Below, one piece after another: positions 42,729 through 54,606 of a stretch of 64,000 bases of DNA. Each line of letters starts with the position of its first letter. Position 1 is the first letter of the stretch. The notes beneath the pieces are model-generated. The model was not told where the DNA came from, did no database searches, and worked only from the letters and a program-made list of their open reading frames with translations. Both the position numbers and the translations under genes were made by a program. The stretch lies in the NCBI GenBank assembly GCA_001566295.1, contig KQ964247.1:2728001-2792000 (forward strand), given 5' to 3'. Source of the stretch: Microdochium bolleyi (lineage: Eukaryota > Ascomycota > Sordariomycetes > Xylariales > Microdochiaceae).

Positions 42729-44266
42729 TTAAAGGGTGTACCGGAAATCAGCGGGGAGGCCGTCCTCCATCTCGAGCTGCTTCTCGCCGCGGTCGGCCTT
42801 CTTGTTCTGGAGGATGAAGTAGCCATCGGTGATGCAGACGATGATGATGTTGAGCAGGCAGCACGCGATACAGGCGTAGAGGCCCGGGCGGTAGCCGGTC
42901 TTGGAGTCCTGGGTGCGGAAGACGAGGGAGCCGGCGATGCCACCGATGCCGCCGAAGCCGACAAGGGTGGCGCTGCAAAAGGCGCGCTTCCACTGGCCGC
43001 GGATGTTGTTGGCCTGCCACGACATGACGGCGGGGACGTTGGAGTTGGCGGCGGCGGTGACGAGGAAGACGCCAAAGTAGCGGACCTTGGGGTCGGGGTG
43101 CCAGCCCATGATGGGCAGGCCGATCAGGCCGAGGACCATGTTGCCGATGATGAGGGGACCGCGGATGTGGTACTTGTCGCCAAGCCAGCCGGTGAGCATC
43201 ATGATCATGCCGGCGAAGACATAGGGAGGGGCGACGAGGCACTGCGACTGGCCGATGTCGAAGCCGAGACTCTGGTTCAGGATCAGGGGCAGGAAGTAGG
43301 CCAGGGCGTAGGAGATGGTGGTGGTGCCCATGAAGCATAGAGCGAAACCCCAGATCTTGAGATCGGCACCGGCACGGAGGAAGAGGCCAAGCTGGAACTT
43401 GGGGGTGACGGCATCGCCACGGTCGGCGTTGACGCGGCGAACAACCCAGTCACGCTCCTTTTGGGTGAGGAAGCCATAGGTCTTGCGATTCGAGTCAGGG
43501 AAGTCGACAAGCAGCCAATATGCGGCGACACCAAGGGCGCAGGTAATGATACCCTCAATGAGGAAGATCCACCGCCACCCGGTCAGACCAGCACGTCCGT
43601 TGAGCTGCATGAGACCAAAAGCGAGGACACCACCGAAGGCGGAGGCGACACAGCCAATGACGTAGAAGAAGGAGTAGCGCTTGCCAATCTCGTAGCCTGA
43701 ACAGAGGGTGGTTAGTATGAAGTTGACTTTTGCGGCCATGTGACCACAGCAGGATGGTCAAGGATCAGTGACTTACGGGTGTACCAGGTAGACATGAGAT
43801 AGACAACACTGGGGAAGAAACCAGCCTCCAGTATACCAAGAACGAATCGAAGAGCGGCCATGGCCTCGAAGTTGGGCGCGAAACCCATGCCGAGCATGAC
43901 GAGACCCCACGCGGCGATGATGACGGACAAGTGCAGACGAGGACCGAGCTTGCGGATGATGATGGTCGAGGGAGGCTGGAAGACAATGTACGAGACGAAG
44001 AAGACGAGCGTGATGATAGAGTACCTGTTGTCGATGAGGAGGTTGAGCTCGACGTTCATGCCGGCGAGGGCCGCAGCCGAGACATTGGTTCTGTCGATGA
44101 GGGAGATGCAGTAGAGGGCACCGGCCGTAGTGACGAGACGGCGATCAATGCGCTTGATGATGCTCTTCTGCTCCGCCACGGTGTATTCATCCTCAAAGGT
44201 GTCGTTGTGGCTGGGAGCATTGCTCAGGTGGCCAACCTTGGCGTCACCCTTCTCGGTGTCCGACAT
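42729..44266 (-). CDS. MFS transporter, anion:cation symporter (allantoate/nicotinate permease) type
   Basis: Members of this fungal family (Dal5, Tna1, Fen2, Seo1, Vht1) import small carboxylates or vitamins with protons at the plasma membrane. Exons 44266-43777 and 43696-42729 give 485 residues, the usual size. About twelve hydrophobic segments are visible. Family marks include RIDRRLVTTAGALYCISLIDRTNVSAA at helix 1, FFVSYIVFQPPSTIIIRKLGP, LGILEAGFFPSVVYLMSTWY, YWLLVDFPD in the centre, and WQANNIRGQWKRAFCSA in helix 10. The intron interrupts TRYEIGKR and restores it. The N-terminal 45 residues and the C-terminal tail are hydrophilic and cytosolic. Substrate cannot be assigned from sequence. 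Confidence 0.9.
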
Positions 44267-47200
44267 GGCGAAGGTAACTCCCAAAAGTGATGTTGATGGT
44301 AAGAGAGAAGTGACTCGACACAGAGCAAGACAAGGCGGTTGTGAGACGAGGAGTAGGAAGCTCGACACCAGGACCTGCGCGCTGCAACACCGGAAAGAGG
44401 ACGAGAGCAGGACGGGGGAGCAGAGCAGCGATGTCTTATACTCCGGGGGTTCAGAAAAGGCCGGGGAAGCAGCCAAGACAGGCCATCAGTAGTTTGGGCA
44501 GGTAGATGACTGGAGAATGAGCATGGACGGGGGTGCAGGGGGATGAATCCATGCCGTATGGGGAAGAAAGGGCCCGTGGTGGCCGGGCGAGACCCCCCCT
44601 TCGCTGGCGAGGCGTCGAGGACTTGAGGAGAACCCCGGAGGAGTGACACCAGCAAGGAAAGGCGCGGGCGGAGGGCGGGCGGCCAGGGCTGGTCCGGGGG
44701 GCGCTTCCAATGCCGTATCGTGGGGAACTGAGGACTCGAGGCGGATTCGGAAAAGTGGCTCGTGGAGGCAAGCGCGCAAAGGGGTGGCACGTTTTCATCT
44801 GCAAGGTTTCGAGCCTGGCTTGCCAAGGCCGGGCCTAAACCACGACGACGATATTGCCCAGGCCTAGGTGGACCCTAGGACCGCACGCGCTGCGTGTGGT
44901 GTCTCGCTTGAGTCGCCTCGCTTCGCATGAGGGAGTGGACTCGCAAACAACGCTGAGAGTGGTGTCCCTCGCGAGTAGCCGAGGCACGCCCATGGCTGCT
45001 GCACGCAGGCGTCTCTCTCTGCCACCGGTTTTCTGGCGATTGTCGAAATGCTGCTGACGCCATGGCTGGGCTGGCGAGAGCGATGCACAGCTCAGCAGCA
45101 GCAAGTGGTGTGGGAGTAGACGGAGGGGAATCGGAGGACACGGCTCCCCCGCCTGGAGCCTGGAGACTGCAACCGCCCACCGCCATCTGAGATGGGGCTC
45201 CGTGGACCGTGACCAGGCGTGGAGCGGCTCTCGCGCGTGGCCATTGGCACTTGGTTTGAACTTGTTGATGGCGCCGTGTGGAGGAGTGGGCTCTGGTGGG
45301 GAATGCGACGAGGGGAAGTGGAGGTGGAACCCGGGGTAGCCTCCTCTCGAAAATGGGGCCTAACGGGGCCTCGTCTCGCCCATTCTTCTCACAAACAGCG
45401 ATCAGTAGATCTCTGACGTGCGGCCAAGCCAGCCTGGGGCACTACTCTACGGAGCCAAGGACAGCGCCCGGCCTGCTGCTGCTGCTAGCCTCTAGTGGCT
45501 CACCCGGCAGTCGCGCACCGCCGTAGCTTATATGCTGTGCCTCGCAGCCACGCCGGCCGCCGCGAGGAGCAATTCCGCACTCTGCCAACACGAGCCGCAA
45601 TCATCCTCATCATCATGTGTGTGATTTGAGCACCTGCTGGTGCGGCGGGGCCTCCCGCGCCTGGATTCCCCGCCCCCGCACTTGCCCTCCGCTCGCCAGA
45701 AAAATCCGCACCTTCCGGCACCAGGCTTCCCCAGGCCCTCCAAGGTTCCCCTTTCCCCAACCCCCGGAGCGCTCCTTCCTCCAGGGCTGGGAGCCACCAG
45801 ATTATGCCTAAATCTCACCCGACTAGGCCAGAACTCTACTTTCACTCACAGGAGATTGCCACACCCGGCTCCCATGCGCACGCGACTCTCCCAGGCTAGG
45901 AGAAGCACTTGCGCGGAACCTGTGGCCCGATCGGTGATGTCCGCACCTCGTACAGAGTTAGACTTCTTGTAGGTTTGCTCTGTGGCCGACACCATCACCA
46001 CCACGATGACTGCAATGGGAGTGTGCGGCCAGCGCCAGCCACACCATCGGCCAAGGCAAGCATCTCGGGTGTCCTGGGCGCCTGGCTGCATGCCACGCCA
46101 AGACGGCCAGCAGATTAAGCAGAGCAAGCACGCGCGTTGGCGACAGGGACAGCTTCGCCTCATTACTTGGCCACAAAACATCCAAGAAGCACATGTCAGG
46201 TAGCACCCCGGCGTGCATAATAGGCACAACGTACACAAGCACTCTCTTCAATTTCCCTGGCTTGGTCGCCGTCGTAACACATTTCCAGGCGCCATATGCC
46301 GGTGCGCTCTGCGCATTCCCAAGCTCGTAGAGTTGTCTCGTTCGTTCCAGCAGCAATCGCAACATTCGCCTGCGCTAGCACAACATGCATGACACAATAA
46401 TGTTGGGAGGGCAGCGGATCCAGCAAGAGAACAGTTCAAGAAACACTCCGTCTCTACAAACTTATTGTTACCCCGCAGGGATCGGTCAAGCCAACCTCGG
46501 AACCTGCAAGTCGTGTGTCATGGTGTCCACACAACACCATCCCGTGCACATCATCTCCTGCGTTCGTCCGGCCCAGGCCGGGCTTGGCTGTTCTCGACCA
46601 GCAGCGGCGCCCTTCTCAACCTCATGCACCGGTGTCATTGGACTCGGATTGCGAAACGCGGTCATTGGGTCCTCGTGGGCTGCATGGACAACGCCAACAC
46701 CCGGGGGACGAGAGCCTGACGGGGGAACGAAATCATCCTCGTCTGGCCATTGTTCAGTGTTTGGCCTGTGACCCTTGGCAGCTCTCCGATCCCCCAGCTC
46801 CCACAAGGACATGCCAGCGCGGACTTACTTCCCAAAACGGGCTGGGCAGATGGGGAGTGGCTTTCCCTCGAGCATGCCTGCTGGCGTTTGCGACGTCGTG
46901 ACCCGTCTCAAATACTGGGGTTGATCCACAGCACAGCAGATCTGGGGATTGCGGCTGATGCCAAGGGCCTCACAATGCCATGCCAGCTGACGCCGCGACT
47001 CTCGTCGAATGAGGCCTGTGGGCTTTCCTGGAGCTGGTGTCAGCCGTATGACTTCCCCGGGCGCAGGCCCTCAGACATTCGGCTACCTTGCTCACGTGGT
47101 TCTCCAATCATGGAAATTCGACAAAGCCTGATAGCCGGTTCGCCCAGGGTCTCGCCCCTGCTCATCCTGCTCAAGGACGAGCAAGCTTGCTGATTCGAGC

Positions 47201-48885
47201 CACACACTGCAGCTGCTCAGTTGCCAGATGCAAGTCGAAGCTCCCGAGCAAACTTGGCAGCACGACTGCCCGTGACTGGCTCACGAGTCCTCGCAACAAC
47301 GTACAGATGCGGAAAAGGCTCTCTCAGGCACGGCGTCCGACACCCATGAAGCATGCCGTAGTAGCCTTGCTCGGATCAGACGGATTCAGACTCGGATGGA
47401 AGGCCTTCCAGCGCGTATACCTTGCTACGCAAACTATACTTTGCGGCAGCCATGGCCACGTGCGGATGTCTCTTTCACACCCCAGTCTTTTGCATTTCCT
47501 CATCCCTGACTTTCAGGGAACCCTCCGTCAAAATTGGTCGTCAATGCCACCACTGCCAGCTCAATCTGCGTGTGAGAGCCGTGGAGGAGGCTCCAGGAGG
47601 GGTGCACAGCATATTAGTGAGGAGGAGGAGGAGGCGGGCATGCACGCCATTCCCACCGTACCATTATCCAGCCGAGAAGACCCGACACCTTGGGAACCTT
47701 TTTCGACCCGTGCCGGTGCAGCAGGTTGTCGGCAAACAGCTGCATGAACATCCCCAACGGGCTGTTATTGCGATAGGTCCTTCACAGCCTACAATAGCCA
47801 GCCGGGAGCCCCCGAGAAACGGGAGTCTCCGCAGGATCGTGCAGGTGCAGGACACTTCTCTCTTTCCCTCCCTCAGAAGCTCCCGTGAATCCAAGAGTGT
47901 CACACACCTCGCCGCCGTTCCTCTGATGCGATTGGTCCATGCTCGAGATACTCTCCCTGCTCAACATATTCCTGTTGCCGAGGCTCGCGTCGACAGTCTT
48001 GCTTCTGAACATACAGAGCGCGATTGTTTGCAGCAGTCATTCCGGGTAAATCCTGCGACGTCTCTTCGTGTCTGGGCGGTGTGTGCCAGCCCGAATGTCA
48101 TAGATGTCCAAGATTTCTCTCCCTGCAGAACCGGACGAACCTTTGCCGAGGCTGCTGCTTGGGCTGAGGGGCCCGGAGAGAAAAAAAAGGAAAAAGGAAA
48201 TGCAAAAGGTATGCCGGTTTGAGACTGCAACGCTTGTCCCGTGACAAGGATCGATTGATCGATTGCTTCGAGTCCCCAGAAGGGTTCGACAAAAGGGCCC
48301 AAGCTCACCGACAACGACTTGTATGCTAGGCATTGTACTTGGGCACAAGCATATAAGCAAGGGTCATGCTACCGAGAAAAAGGAATATGGAGCGGGAGCT
48401 GGCCCGGTAACACGACACCCCGGGGAAGCTTTCCTCGCGGATCCGAGAGGGCTGGGGCAGATCGTCCCCGGCTAGCTATACATAATGTACCATTTAGCTG
48501 ACATTCCCGAGGGAGAGTGGCATGTTGTCCAAGCACTGACGAAGCAATGTCCTGATGCACAGGCAAGGTTCAATTCCTTGTTGACAAGACTGAAGATTGC
48601 TCGAGATGCAGGCAAAGCAAACACTCACCCCCCTGGACCGAGAGGCCAGCTAGATCCGAGGCTACAAGAAAAATCGTGCCAGAGTAGCGCATATCATGGC
48701 GCTCCATCGTTCAGTCATTATTTCTCTATCCCGTAATTACCTGATGCCGGCATGTCATTATTCCATCTAGGTCCCATCAACTCGTTGTAAGCACCTAGCA
48801 AGATCAAACCTATCCCCGGGTGCTGTGTGCCTCTGTTTCACGACCCGAGCAACCTCTCATCTCCTCAAGCTCCGTCCCCTTAACC
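44267..48885. other. 4.6 kb gene-poor region
   Basis: This is the longest stretch without a supported gene. Open frames up to about 266 codons (47422-48222, plus) exist but read as Arg/Pro/Ser shadows with no motif. It holds the MFS promoter and the GH16 3' end. A GAGGAGGAGGAGG tract sits near 47622-47636 and a short purine run at 48181-48203. A tRNA-like T-arm near 48565 was examined and rejected. No transposon ends were found. Confidence 0.5.
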
Positions 48886-50016
48886 TCATGTGCATGTCAA
48901 AAGCACCACGAACGCAGCGCTGACCGCAGCCAGGGCCGTCTTGTGCAAGACACCGCTCTGGACAGACCAAGCCGAGCTCTTGATGAGCACCGCGGCGCCG
49001 ACAGTCGGCGACTCGTCAATGCTGCACACGTTGCGGCACTGGGGATCACCGTTAGTCGCGCGGGAGGCGAGGGCGTCGCCGCGCTCGTTGTAGACGAGCT
49101 CGATCCACTGGATCTGCAGGAACGCCTCGTCGCCGACCTCCATCACTCCCGACCACGAGCCGCCGTCACTCCACGAGTTGAAGAAGACCTGCAGAGGGTC
49201 TCTGGGGTTCTGAAAGGCGAGCGAGGCGACCTGCTCGCCGTTGACCGTGTGCGTCGTAGTCGTGGGCGTCCAGTCGAGCCGCCAGACCGCCCAGTCCCGG
49301 TAGGTCAGGCCGCGGGGCAGGGTGATGTTGCGCGTGGCCTGCGGGATGCTGCCCCCGCCCGGTGTGTACGCCGGCTGGTTCGTGTACTGGACGGACTGGG
49401 GCGGATCCATTGTGCGGATCTCGAGATCCGACTCCTGCACGTCGGTGATCTTCTCGGCGCCCTTGTACGTGAACATTGCCGTGATCGCTCCCGGGCTACC
49501 GACGGTGCGAGCGAACATGCGGACCGAGAGGTAGTGGTAGTCCATGATTTTGGACTCGATCTCGGCACCGGACTGGAAGCTGGCGGAGCGAGCGGTGCGC
49601 ATTGTCATGTACGTGTCCGAGGCGGGCTTGGGGTCCTTGTTCCGCTCGATGAAGATGTTGTTCGGAGAGTTGACGAACAGCACTGTCGCATCGACCTGGC
49701 CCGACTTGAGGCGGACGCTGTTGTTCCAGTTCTGGATCTCCCAGGCTTTTGTGAAGCCGTCCGAGTTGAAGAAGTCACTGGTCACGTCAGAGGCGGCATT
49801 GCCTTGCACAGTGGTGATGGCTTTAGGCACGCCGGCATATTGTGACAGACTCCTGAAATCGTAGAATTTGTGCTTGCTGTAGTAGCTGGCGTCGGTGCCG
49901 TTGGTGAGATAGCAGTTGCACTTGTCGTCGGAGACCTGCTGATAGGTGACCTGTGCGGAGGCAAGCGACACATAGAGGAGCGCGACAATCGCTCGCGACG
50001 CTGATATGACACCCAT
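48886..50016 (-). CDS. secreted GPI-type glycoside hydrolase family 16 protein
   Basis: GH16 fungal proteins cleave or transfer beta-glucan or chitin-glucan chains at the wall. The single exon gives 376 residues from the ATG at 50016; an in-frame ATG at 50175 exists but would bury the signal peptide. Residues 1-21 (VALLYVSLASA) form the signal peptide. The catalytic motif ExDxE is present as ESDLE (E195, D197, E199). Surrounding GH16 motifs are YHYLSVRMFARTVGSPGAIT, LPRGLTYRDWAVWRLDWTP and NSWSDGGSWSG. Cys residues cluster at 33-35 (CNC) and near the end. The last 20 residues (LAAVSAAFVVLLTCT) are hydrophobic after a small-residue region, as in GPI addition signals. Substrate is inferred as wall glucan. 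Confidence 0.85.
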   Translation of the reverse strand: MGVISASRAIVALLYVSLASAQVTYQQVSDDKCNCYLTNGTDASYYSKHKFYDFRSLSQYAGVPKAITTVQGNAASDVTSDFFNSDGFTKAWEIQNWNNSVRLKSGQVDATVLFVNSPNNIFIERNKDPKPASDTYMTMRTARSASFQSGAEIESKIMDYHYLSVRMFARTVGSPGAITAMFTYKGAEKITDVQESDLEIRTMDPPQSVQYTNQPAYTPGGGSIPQATRNITLPRGLTYRDWAVWRLDWTPTTTTHTVNGEQVASLAFQNPRDPLQVFFNSWSDGGSWSGVMEVGDEAFLQIQWIELVYNERGDALASRATNGDPQCRNVCSIDESPTVGAAVLIKSSAWSVQSGVLHKTALAAVSAAFVVLLTCT

Positions 50017-51904
50017 GTGAGTGGGCTTGGGCTGAGGTGGATTGCTGGTAAACGGCGCCACAGTGTTGTCTTTGTCGTCCTGGGTGTCGAGTGAGTCTTT
50101 GAAACCAAGGGTACTGCAAGGCCGTACGGGATCAATTGTGATTAGGTGTGGTTGTGAGGGCGTGGTCTGGACCATTAACGACTATAATTAGGACGACTGA
50201 TGGCGCCTGCTGGGATCGTGGGATGTTGCCGCACTGCTTGGAGGAAGTGGCTGAGCTGGTGACAAGCTTTCCAGTACTTATTATCCGAATTTGAATGTTT
50301 GCCCTATATGGACTGGCCGGCGGTTTTCGAGCAAAGCGTGACGTTGTTGCCTCGATTCGCTGGTATGGAAGACGCGGCTGTGGAACATCAATTGCGCACA
50401 CGAAGCTGGAGAAAGAAAGAGGTGGACGCAGCAGGAGTCGATGTTAAGTAAAGGATGCCTGCGGCACTAAGGAAAGACTGACACAGCCAAGGTTGTTGAT
50501 CGTTACTCCCGCCGCAGCCTGCATGTGTGCACAGAATACGAGCTCTTGTCCTTGAGTTTCGAGGCAGTCGTCGACTCGTCGCTGCGGCAGCGGATTCCGT
50601 AACAGCCAGCCCAGCAGGGGTCAGGCCCAATCGTGCCGGGCGCCAAGGGCAAAAAGCATCTGGTCCCGAGGATCCCTGGCTCTGATCGATGTGTTTCCCA
50701 CTTGGTAGAGTTGTTTCAAGGATCTAGGCCAGCTCATCATGTCTTGCCTTGCTCGTTTATTTCATCTAGCACTTCGCAGTCACCTCTGCTCGTGCTCATG
50801 CTCGACGCTCAGAGCATGGCCTGCCTGCGAGGCACAGAGCTGACCGCCCTGCAGTCTTATGACGGCTCGTGGGGAGAGAACCAACAACCAGTCGGGGGCT
50901 GGACTGTCGTGATACGGAGTCGCAGCAGGGCTTGGGCGCTTCAGGTTGCGCGGCGGGGAGCGGATCATTCAGTTGGGACTCCTGCAAGCAGGGGCTGCAA
51001 TTGCGCCACCCGTGCCAGCGAGTCTGTGCCCGCGTCGCTCGGGCACTTTGGGGAGTGACGAAGCTGCTGCAAGGCACTCGATGTTTCGAAGAAAATCGCA
51101 GAAAAGCCGCGTGGAGAGCGGGAAGCCTCCTGTCCTCAGCTCCTCTCGACCTTGCATTGTCAGGCCTGGGCTCTCAATCGAAAGCTGTGGTTCATCCCTT
51201 GTCGTCAAATCATAGCAGTTCTCGAGCCGGAAACGTGCTCCGGCTGGCTGCAGCACGGATGGACACTTGTCGAGGTCAGCAATCGCTCGAGCCTCATCGA
51301 AGGCGCCATGACGCATTACGGAATGAACGGCCGCCATCTGTTGTACTTTGTCGCTCGCGAGGAACTCGCAGCTTGGACGAGCCCTCACGGGAGACCTCAA
51401 CCTTTGGAGGGTGCAACGAGTCCCAGAGATTGGCCAATTGGAAAGTGCTACGGAGTATTGCTCCTGCAAGTGGGGCGTAACCGTCATTCCTTTGCAGGCG
51501 CAACTCGTTGACTCAAGTCGCGAACCGAGTGCAGCAGCCGAGCAGACTTTCAACCTCCTTCAAACACAACCAACAGTCCATACATACGCCCAATCTAGAC
51601 GCCAGCGCGCTGCTACAACCAGCTAGAGCACATTTTTTCTTTTTGCCATCGACAAAGACTACTCTCCCACATATTCGCCCCAACGACGGCTACTGCCGAT
51701 CCAGATCGACCCGTCCGCTCACTGCCAACATGTATCCTCCCAGTCGTCACCTCTTGTGCCGTACCACTGTCACATGCTTACCAATGCACCTTCAGTCGCA
51801 ACGTCTAGAGAGCTAGGGCGCTCGGTCAGACGTGTCAATCGCGCAGTAGTGCCATCGTAGAGTGATCGCGACACGACGTAGCACACACAGTGGGCATTGC
51901 AGAC
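50017..51904. other. divergent 1.9 kb region between GH16 and WW genes
   Basis: It holds both promoters. Open frames are antisense pairs without protein motifs. The last 350 bases are CA-rich with a C/T-rich leader. Confidence 0.45.
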
Positions 51905-52822
51905 ATGCCGGATCCGCAGCAGACACCAGCGACAGAAACGTCGCCAGAGGCCACAGCGACAGCCACAAAGCACGACACGCCTCTAGAGACGGCCTCGACA
52001 GACCATACTGAGGCGGTCGAGCCTGCAAAATCGGCAGACCCTGCCGACAGCGATGATAGATCACAAGGGACGGCCACAAAGGAGCCATCCGAGGACCGGC
52101 CGGCGCGATCACGTTCATCCTCAGTAGAGTCCGGCGAAGCGTCGCCTCCCAGAGAAGCCACAGACACGGTCAACGACAGCGCCCCGCCGTTACCCAACGA
52201 AGCACCACCACTGCCAGCCGAAGCCCCGCCACCTGCCGAGGACGATGGGTGGGATTTCCACTGGAGCGACGAGGCGCAGGCGTACTACTTCTACAATCGC
52301 CTCACGGGCGCGACAACCTGGGAGAACCCGCGGACAGCCACAGATAACACAGCAGCCCCACAAGGCGGCCAGGCACAATCTGCGTCGACAGCAACAGCAC
52401 CGCCTTTGCCGGCATCAGATCCCGATGCGCTTCCCGCAGGCGGCTACAACCCCGCGATACACGGCGACTACGATCCGAATGCATGGTATGCGCAGAAGCC
52501 AGCCACCTCAGAACCTGTCGCCGCACCAGGCGCTCCTCTTGGCGACGGCAGCGGTCTTGCGGCGATGGGCTCCTTCAACCGGTTCACCGGCGCTTGGCAG
52601 GCCGGCGGTGACGAGCTGTCGAATCGCCACAATGACGAGAACAAGTCGCACCGCCAGATGAATGCGTACTTTGACGTCGACGCTGTGGCCAGCACGCACG
52701 ACGGGAGGAGTCTGAAGGCCGAGCGCAGCGGCAAGAAGCCCAGCAAGGCCGAGCTCAAGACATTCAAGGAGAAGAGGAAGGCGCGGAAGGAGGAGAAGCG
52801 GAGGGCGTGGCTAAGGGACTGA
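51905..52822 (+). CDS. WW-domain protein with basic C-terminal helix
   Basis: A single exon gives 305 residues from the first ATG. The N-terminal 110 residues are acidic, Ser/Thr/Pro-rich and probably disordered, with APPLPNEAPPLPAEAPPP just before the WW domain. The WW domain (about 114-144) has both tryptophans: DGWDFHWSDEAQAYYFYNRL and TGATTWENP. After a motif GDYDPNAWYAQ and SFNRFTGAWQ comes a strongly conserved-looking tail: HRQMNAYFDVDAVASTHDGR and a run KEKRKARKEEKRRAWLRD. The tail resembles RNA-processing WW proteins, but I cannot name the orthologue. It may bind its own PPLP stretch or an RNA polymerase II/splicing partner; this is inference. Confidence 0.8.
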   Translation: MPDPQQTPATETSPEATATATKHDTPLETASTDHTEAVEPAKSADPADSDDRSQGTATKEPSEDRPARSRSSSVESGEASPPREATDTVNDSAPPLPNEAPPLPAEAPPPAEDDGWDFHWSDEAQAYYFYNRLTGATTWENPRTATDNTAAPQGGQAQSASTATAPPLPASDPDALPAGGYNPAIHGDYDPNAWYAQKPATSEPVAAPGAPLGDGSGLAAMGSFNRFTGAWQAGGDELSNRHNDENKSHRQMNAYFDVDAVASTHDGRSLKAERSGKKPSKAELKTFKEKRKARKEEKRRAWLRD

Positions 52823-53421
52823 AGATGGACCGACATGTGGCAGGGAGACAGCATGGTATTGTCTTTCGTCGAGTTTTCCGGAGTCCGGCATGCCAGTTGC
52901 CTGAATATCGCTATGGCCGCATGGAAGTTGTCTTGCATATACGCCGAGTGTCATGAGCACCTTGGATAAGGAGTCATTGCTATCTTTGCATCATATCATG
53001 CATCTGCGTGAGTTACCATGCGCATATTCTTTACATGCCAAGACTGGCGGACTCTGGGTTAACATACAACCAGAACACGAGATAGCACAGTCAGACCGAG
53101 TTTCACCTGAGAGCACCGGCAGGAGATGGACCAAAGCTGGGCTTACTTTTTCTGAATCACCAAGCCGTATCTTGAATATTGACCAGAATAAAAAAGCCTG
53201 AACTCTACGCTTTTGCAGCCCCATAATGATCATCATTCGAAGCTGTCATTACATCTCAATCTTAATCATGACGCTGCTTCTTCCGTGCACCCTCAGGCCC
53301 GGATGGGAGCCGGTATGTGTTGGGTAGCAGGCAAAATCTTCTCCGATCCCACTGCAAGGACCAGCAAAGCTTGACCTTGCCTATCAGACCGAAAAGCCTT
53401 GGCCGTGAAGATAAAAGCAGA
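52823..53421. other. convergent spacer between WW and GH64 genes
   Basis: Both neighbours end here. It is AT-richer than coding DNA and no gene or site is recognised. Confidence 0.45.
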
Positions 53422-54606
53422 CTATGCTGCATCCTCATGCACAGCATCTCCGCCGGCATCCTTGCCAGCGTGCAAGCCGCCCACCGTCACCGCGAAGAGG
53501 ATCGGGTCCCCCGCGTTGACCTTGCCGCTCTGGTCGTCCCCCTCATCTGGCTGCACGTCATCGTACGCAAAGGCATACCCCTTCGCGTCGATGTTGCACT
53601 CGTGCACCAGCCTGGCGTAGTGGTTCGTCGGGTCCCGCTTGTAGAACCCGGCGGGCTGGCTCGGGTGCTCGTCGGCGTCGAGCAGGGCCGTGCGGACGAA
53701 CGCCGCGGCGAGCCGCGGGATGATGGCGTTGCGCGTCGCGCTGGGGCCCGTGGTGAAAGGGCCGCTGTTGCAGCCTAGGATGTCGGCGGTTGTGGGCTTG
53801 TCGAACACCTCGCCGCCGATCTCGAGCTTGCCGCTGCTGGCGTTGACCGCGCCGTCGAGGATCCCCGGGCTGGCCTGCGTGTTGATGCGCATCGCGCACC
53901 GGGAGCGGCCGTGCGGGTCCGGCGTGAGCGCCGCCCAGACCTCGTCGACGTGCGGCTCAAAGTAGCCCGCGAAGCTGGCGCCGACGGCGTCGCCGTGCGT
54001 GGCGTTGAGCACGCGGAGGACCTGCCCGTCCCGCTCGACGACCAGCTTGTCCCACGGCCGGCCGTCCTCGGCACTCTGCTTCTTCAGCGCCGAGGCGAGC
54101 TCGTCGATGCCCGTGGCCGCCATGCCGGCCACGTGCTGGATCTCGCCGCTGGCCTGCTTCAGCGTGATCGCGATCGGCAGCCGCGGCACAAAGTCGACGT
54201 AGCTGATGTTGGCGTAGAGCTGCGCGTCGTTGAGCGTGAACTCGGCGAAGCCAAAGTCCACGTCGGCGTTGGGGTCGCTGGGGTTCAGCACGCTCGGCTC
54301 GACCAGCGCCGGGCCCGGGTTCAGCAGGAAGGTCAGCTTCTTGCCGCGGGCGATCCAGATCCGGCCCCCGGCGATCTGGGGGATCGTGAGCGTGACGGCG
54401 CTGCCAGGCGCGCCCAGCGAGACGGCGCAGTCCTTCTCGAGCGGCTGCAGGATCTCGGACGGGCTCGCGGGGAAGTACAGCGAGGACCCGTCGGACTCGA
54501 GAATGCACCGCTTGCCTTCGGACTTGATGGCGATGCCGGTCACGTATGCCCACACCTGGTCTGTATCGGTGTCATTCCGTACGCGGATCTTGAGGGAGTC
54601 AGGCAT
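53422..54606 (-). CDS. glycoside hydrolase family 64 (beta-1,3-glucanase-like) protein
   Basis: GH64 enzymes are laminaripentaose-producing beta-1,3-glucanases with a thaumatin-like domain. The single exon gives 394 residues, starting MPDSLKIRVRNDTDTDQVWA with no signal peptide, so it is likely cytosolic or secreted non-classically. Family motifs run end to end: GGRIWIARGKKLTFLLNPGP, ALVEPSVLNPSDPN, FAEFTLNDAQLYANISYVDF, WDKLVVERDGQVLRVL, IIPRLAAAFVRTALLD and YAFAYDDVQPDEGDDQSGKV. E122 and D138 are 16 apart, exactly the spacing of Glu154 and Asp170 in the Streptomyces matensis enzyme, so the active site is probably intact. The tail GLHAGKDAGGDAVHEDAA is variable. Third-position GC is very high, like its neighbours PUS1 and GH16, so no transfer signal stands out. 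Confidence 0.9.
   Translation of the reverse strand: MPDSLKIRVRNDTDTDQVWAYVTGIAIKSEGKRCILESDGSSLYFPASPSEILQPLEKDCAVSLGAPGSAVTLTIPQIAGGRIWIARGKKLTFLLNPGPALVEPSVLNPSDPNADVDFGFAEFTLNDAQLYANISYVDFVPRLPIAITLKQASGEIQHVAGMAATGIDELASALKKQSAEDGRPWDKLVVERDGQVLRVLNATHGDAVGASFAGYFEPHVDEVWAALTPDPHGRSRCAMRINTQASPGILDGAVNASSGKLEIGGEVFDKPTTADILGCNSGPFTTGPSATRNAIIPRLAAAFVRTALLDADEHPSQPAGFYKRDPTNHYARLVHECNIDAKGYAFAYDDVQPDEGDDQSGKVNAGDPILFAVTVGGLHAGKDAGGDAVHEDAA

Noticed and set aside
47422..48222. 266-codon plus-strand open frame in the gene-poor gap
   Set aside because: Starts on a TTG-type codon context, Arg-rich, with no domain and no splice support.
48524..48592. Possible tRNA: CAAGG-TTCAATT-CCTTG T-arm-like hairpin
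   Set aside because: The span to a matching acceptor arm is only about 64 nt, there is no D-arm or anticodon arm, and the A-box is absent.
48820..49845. 341-codon plus-strand open frame
   Set aside because: It is antisense to the GH16 gene; high third-position GC of the true gene keeps the reverse frame open.
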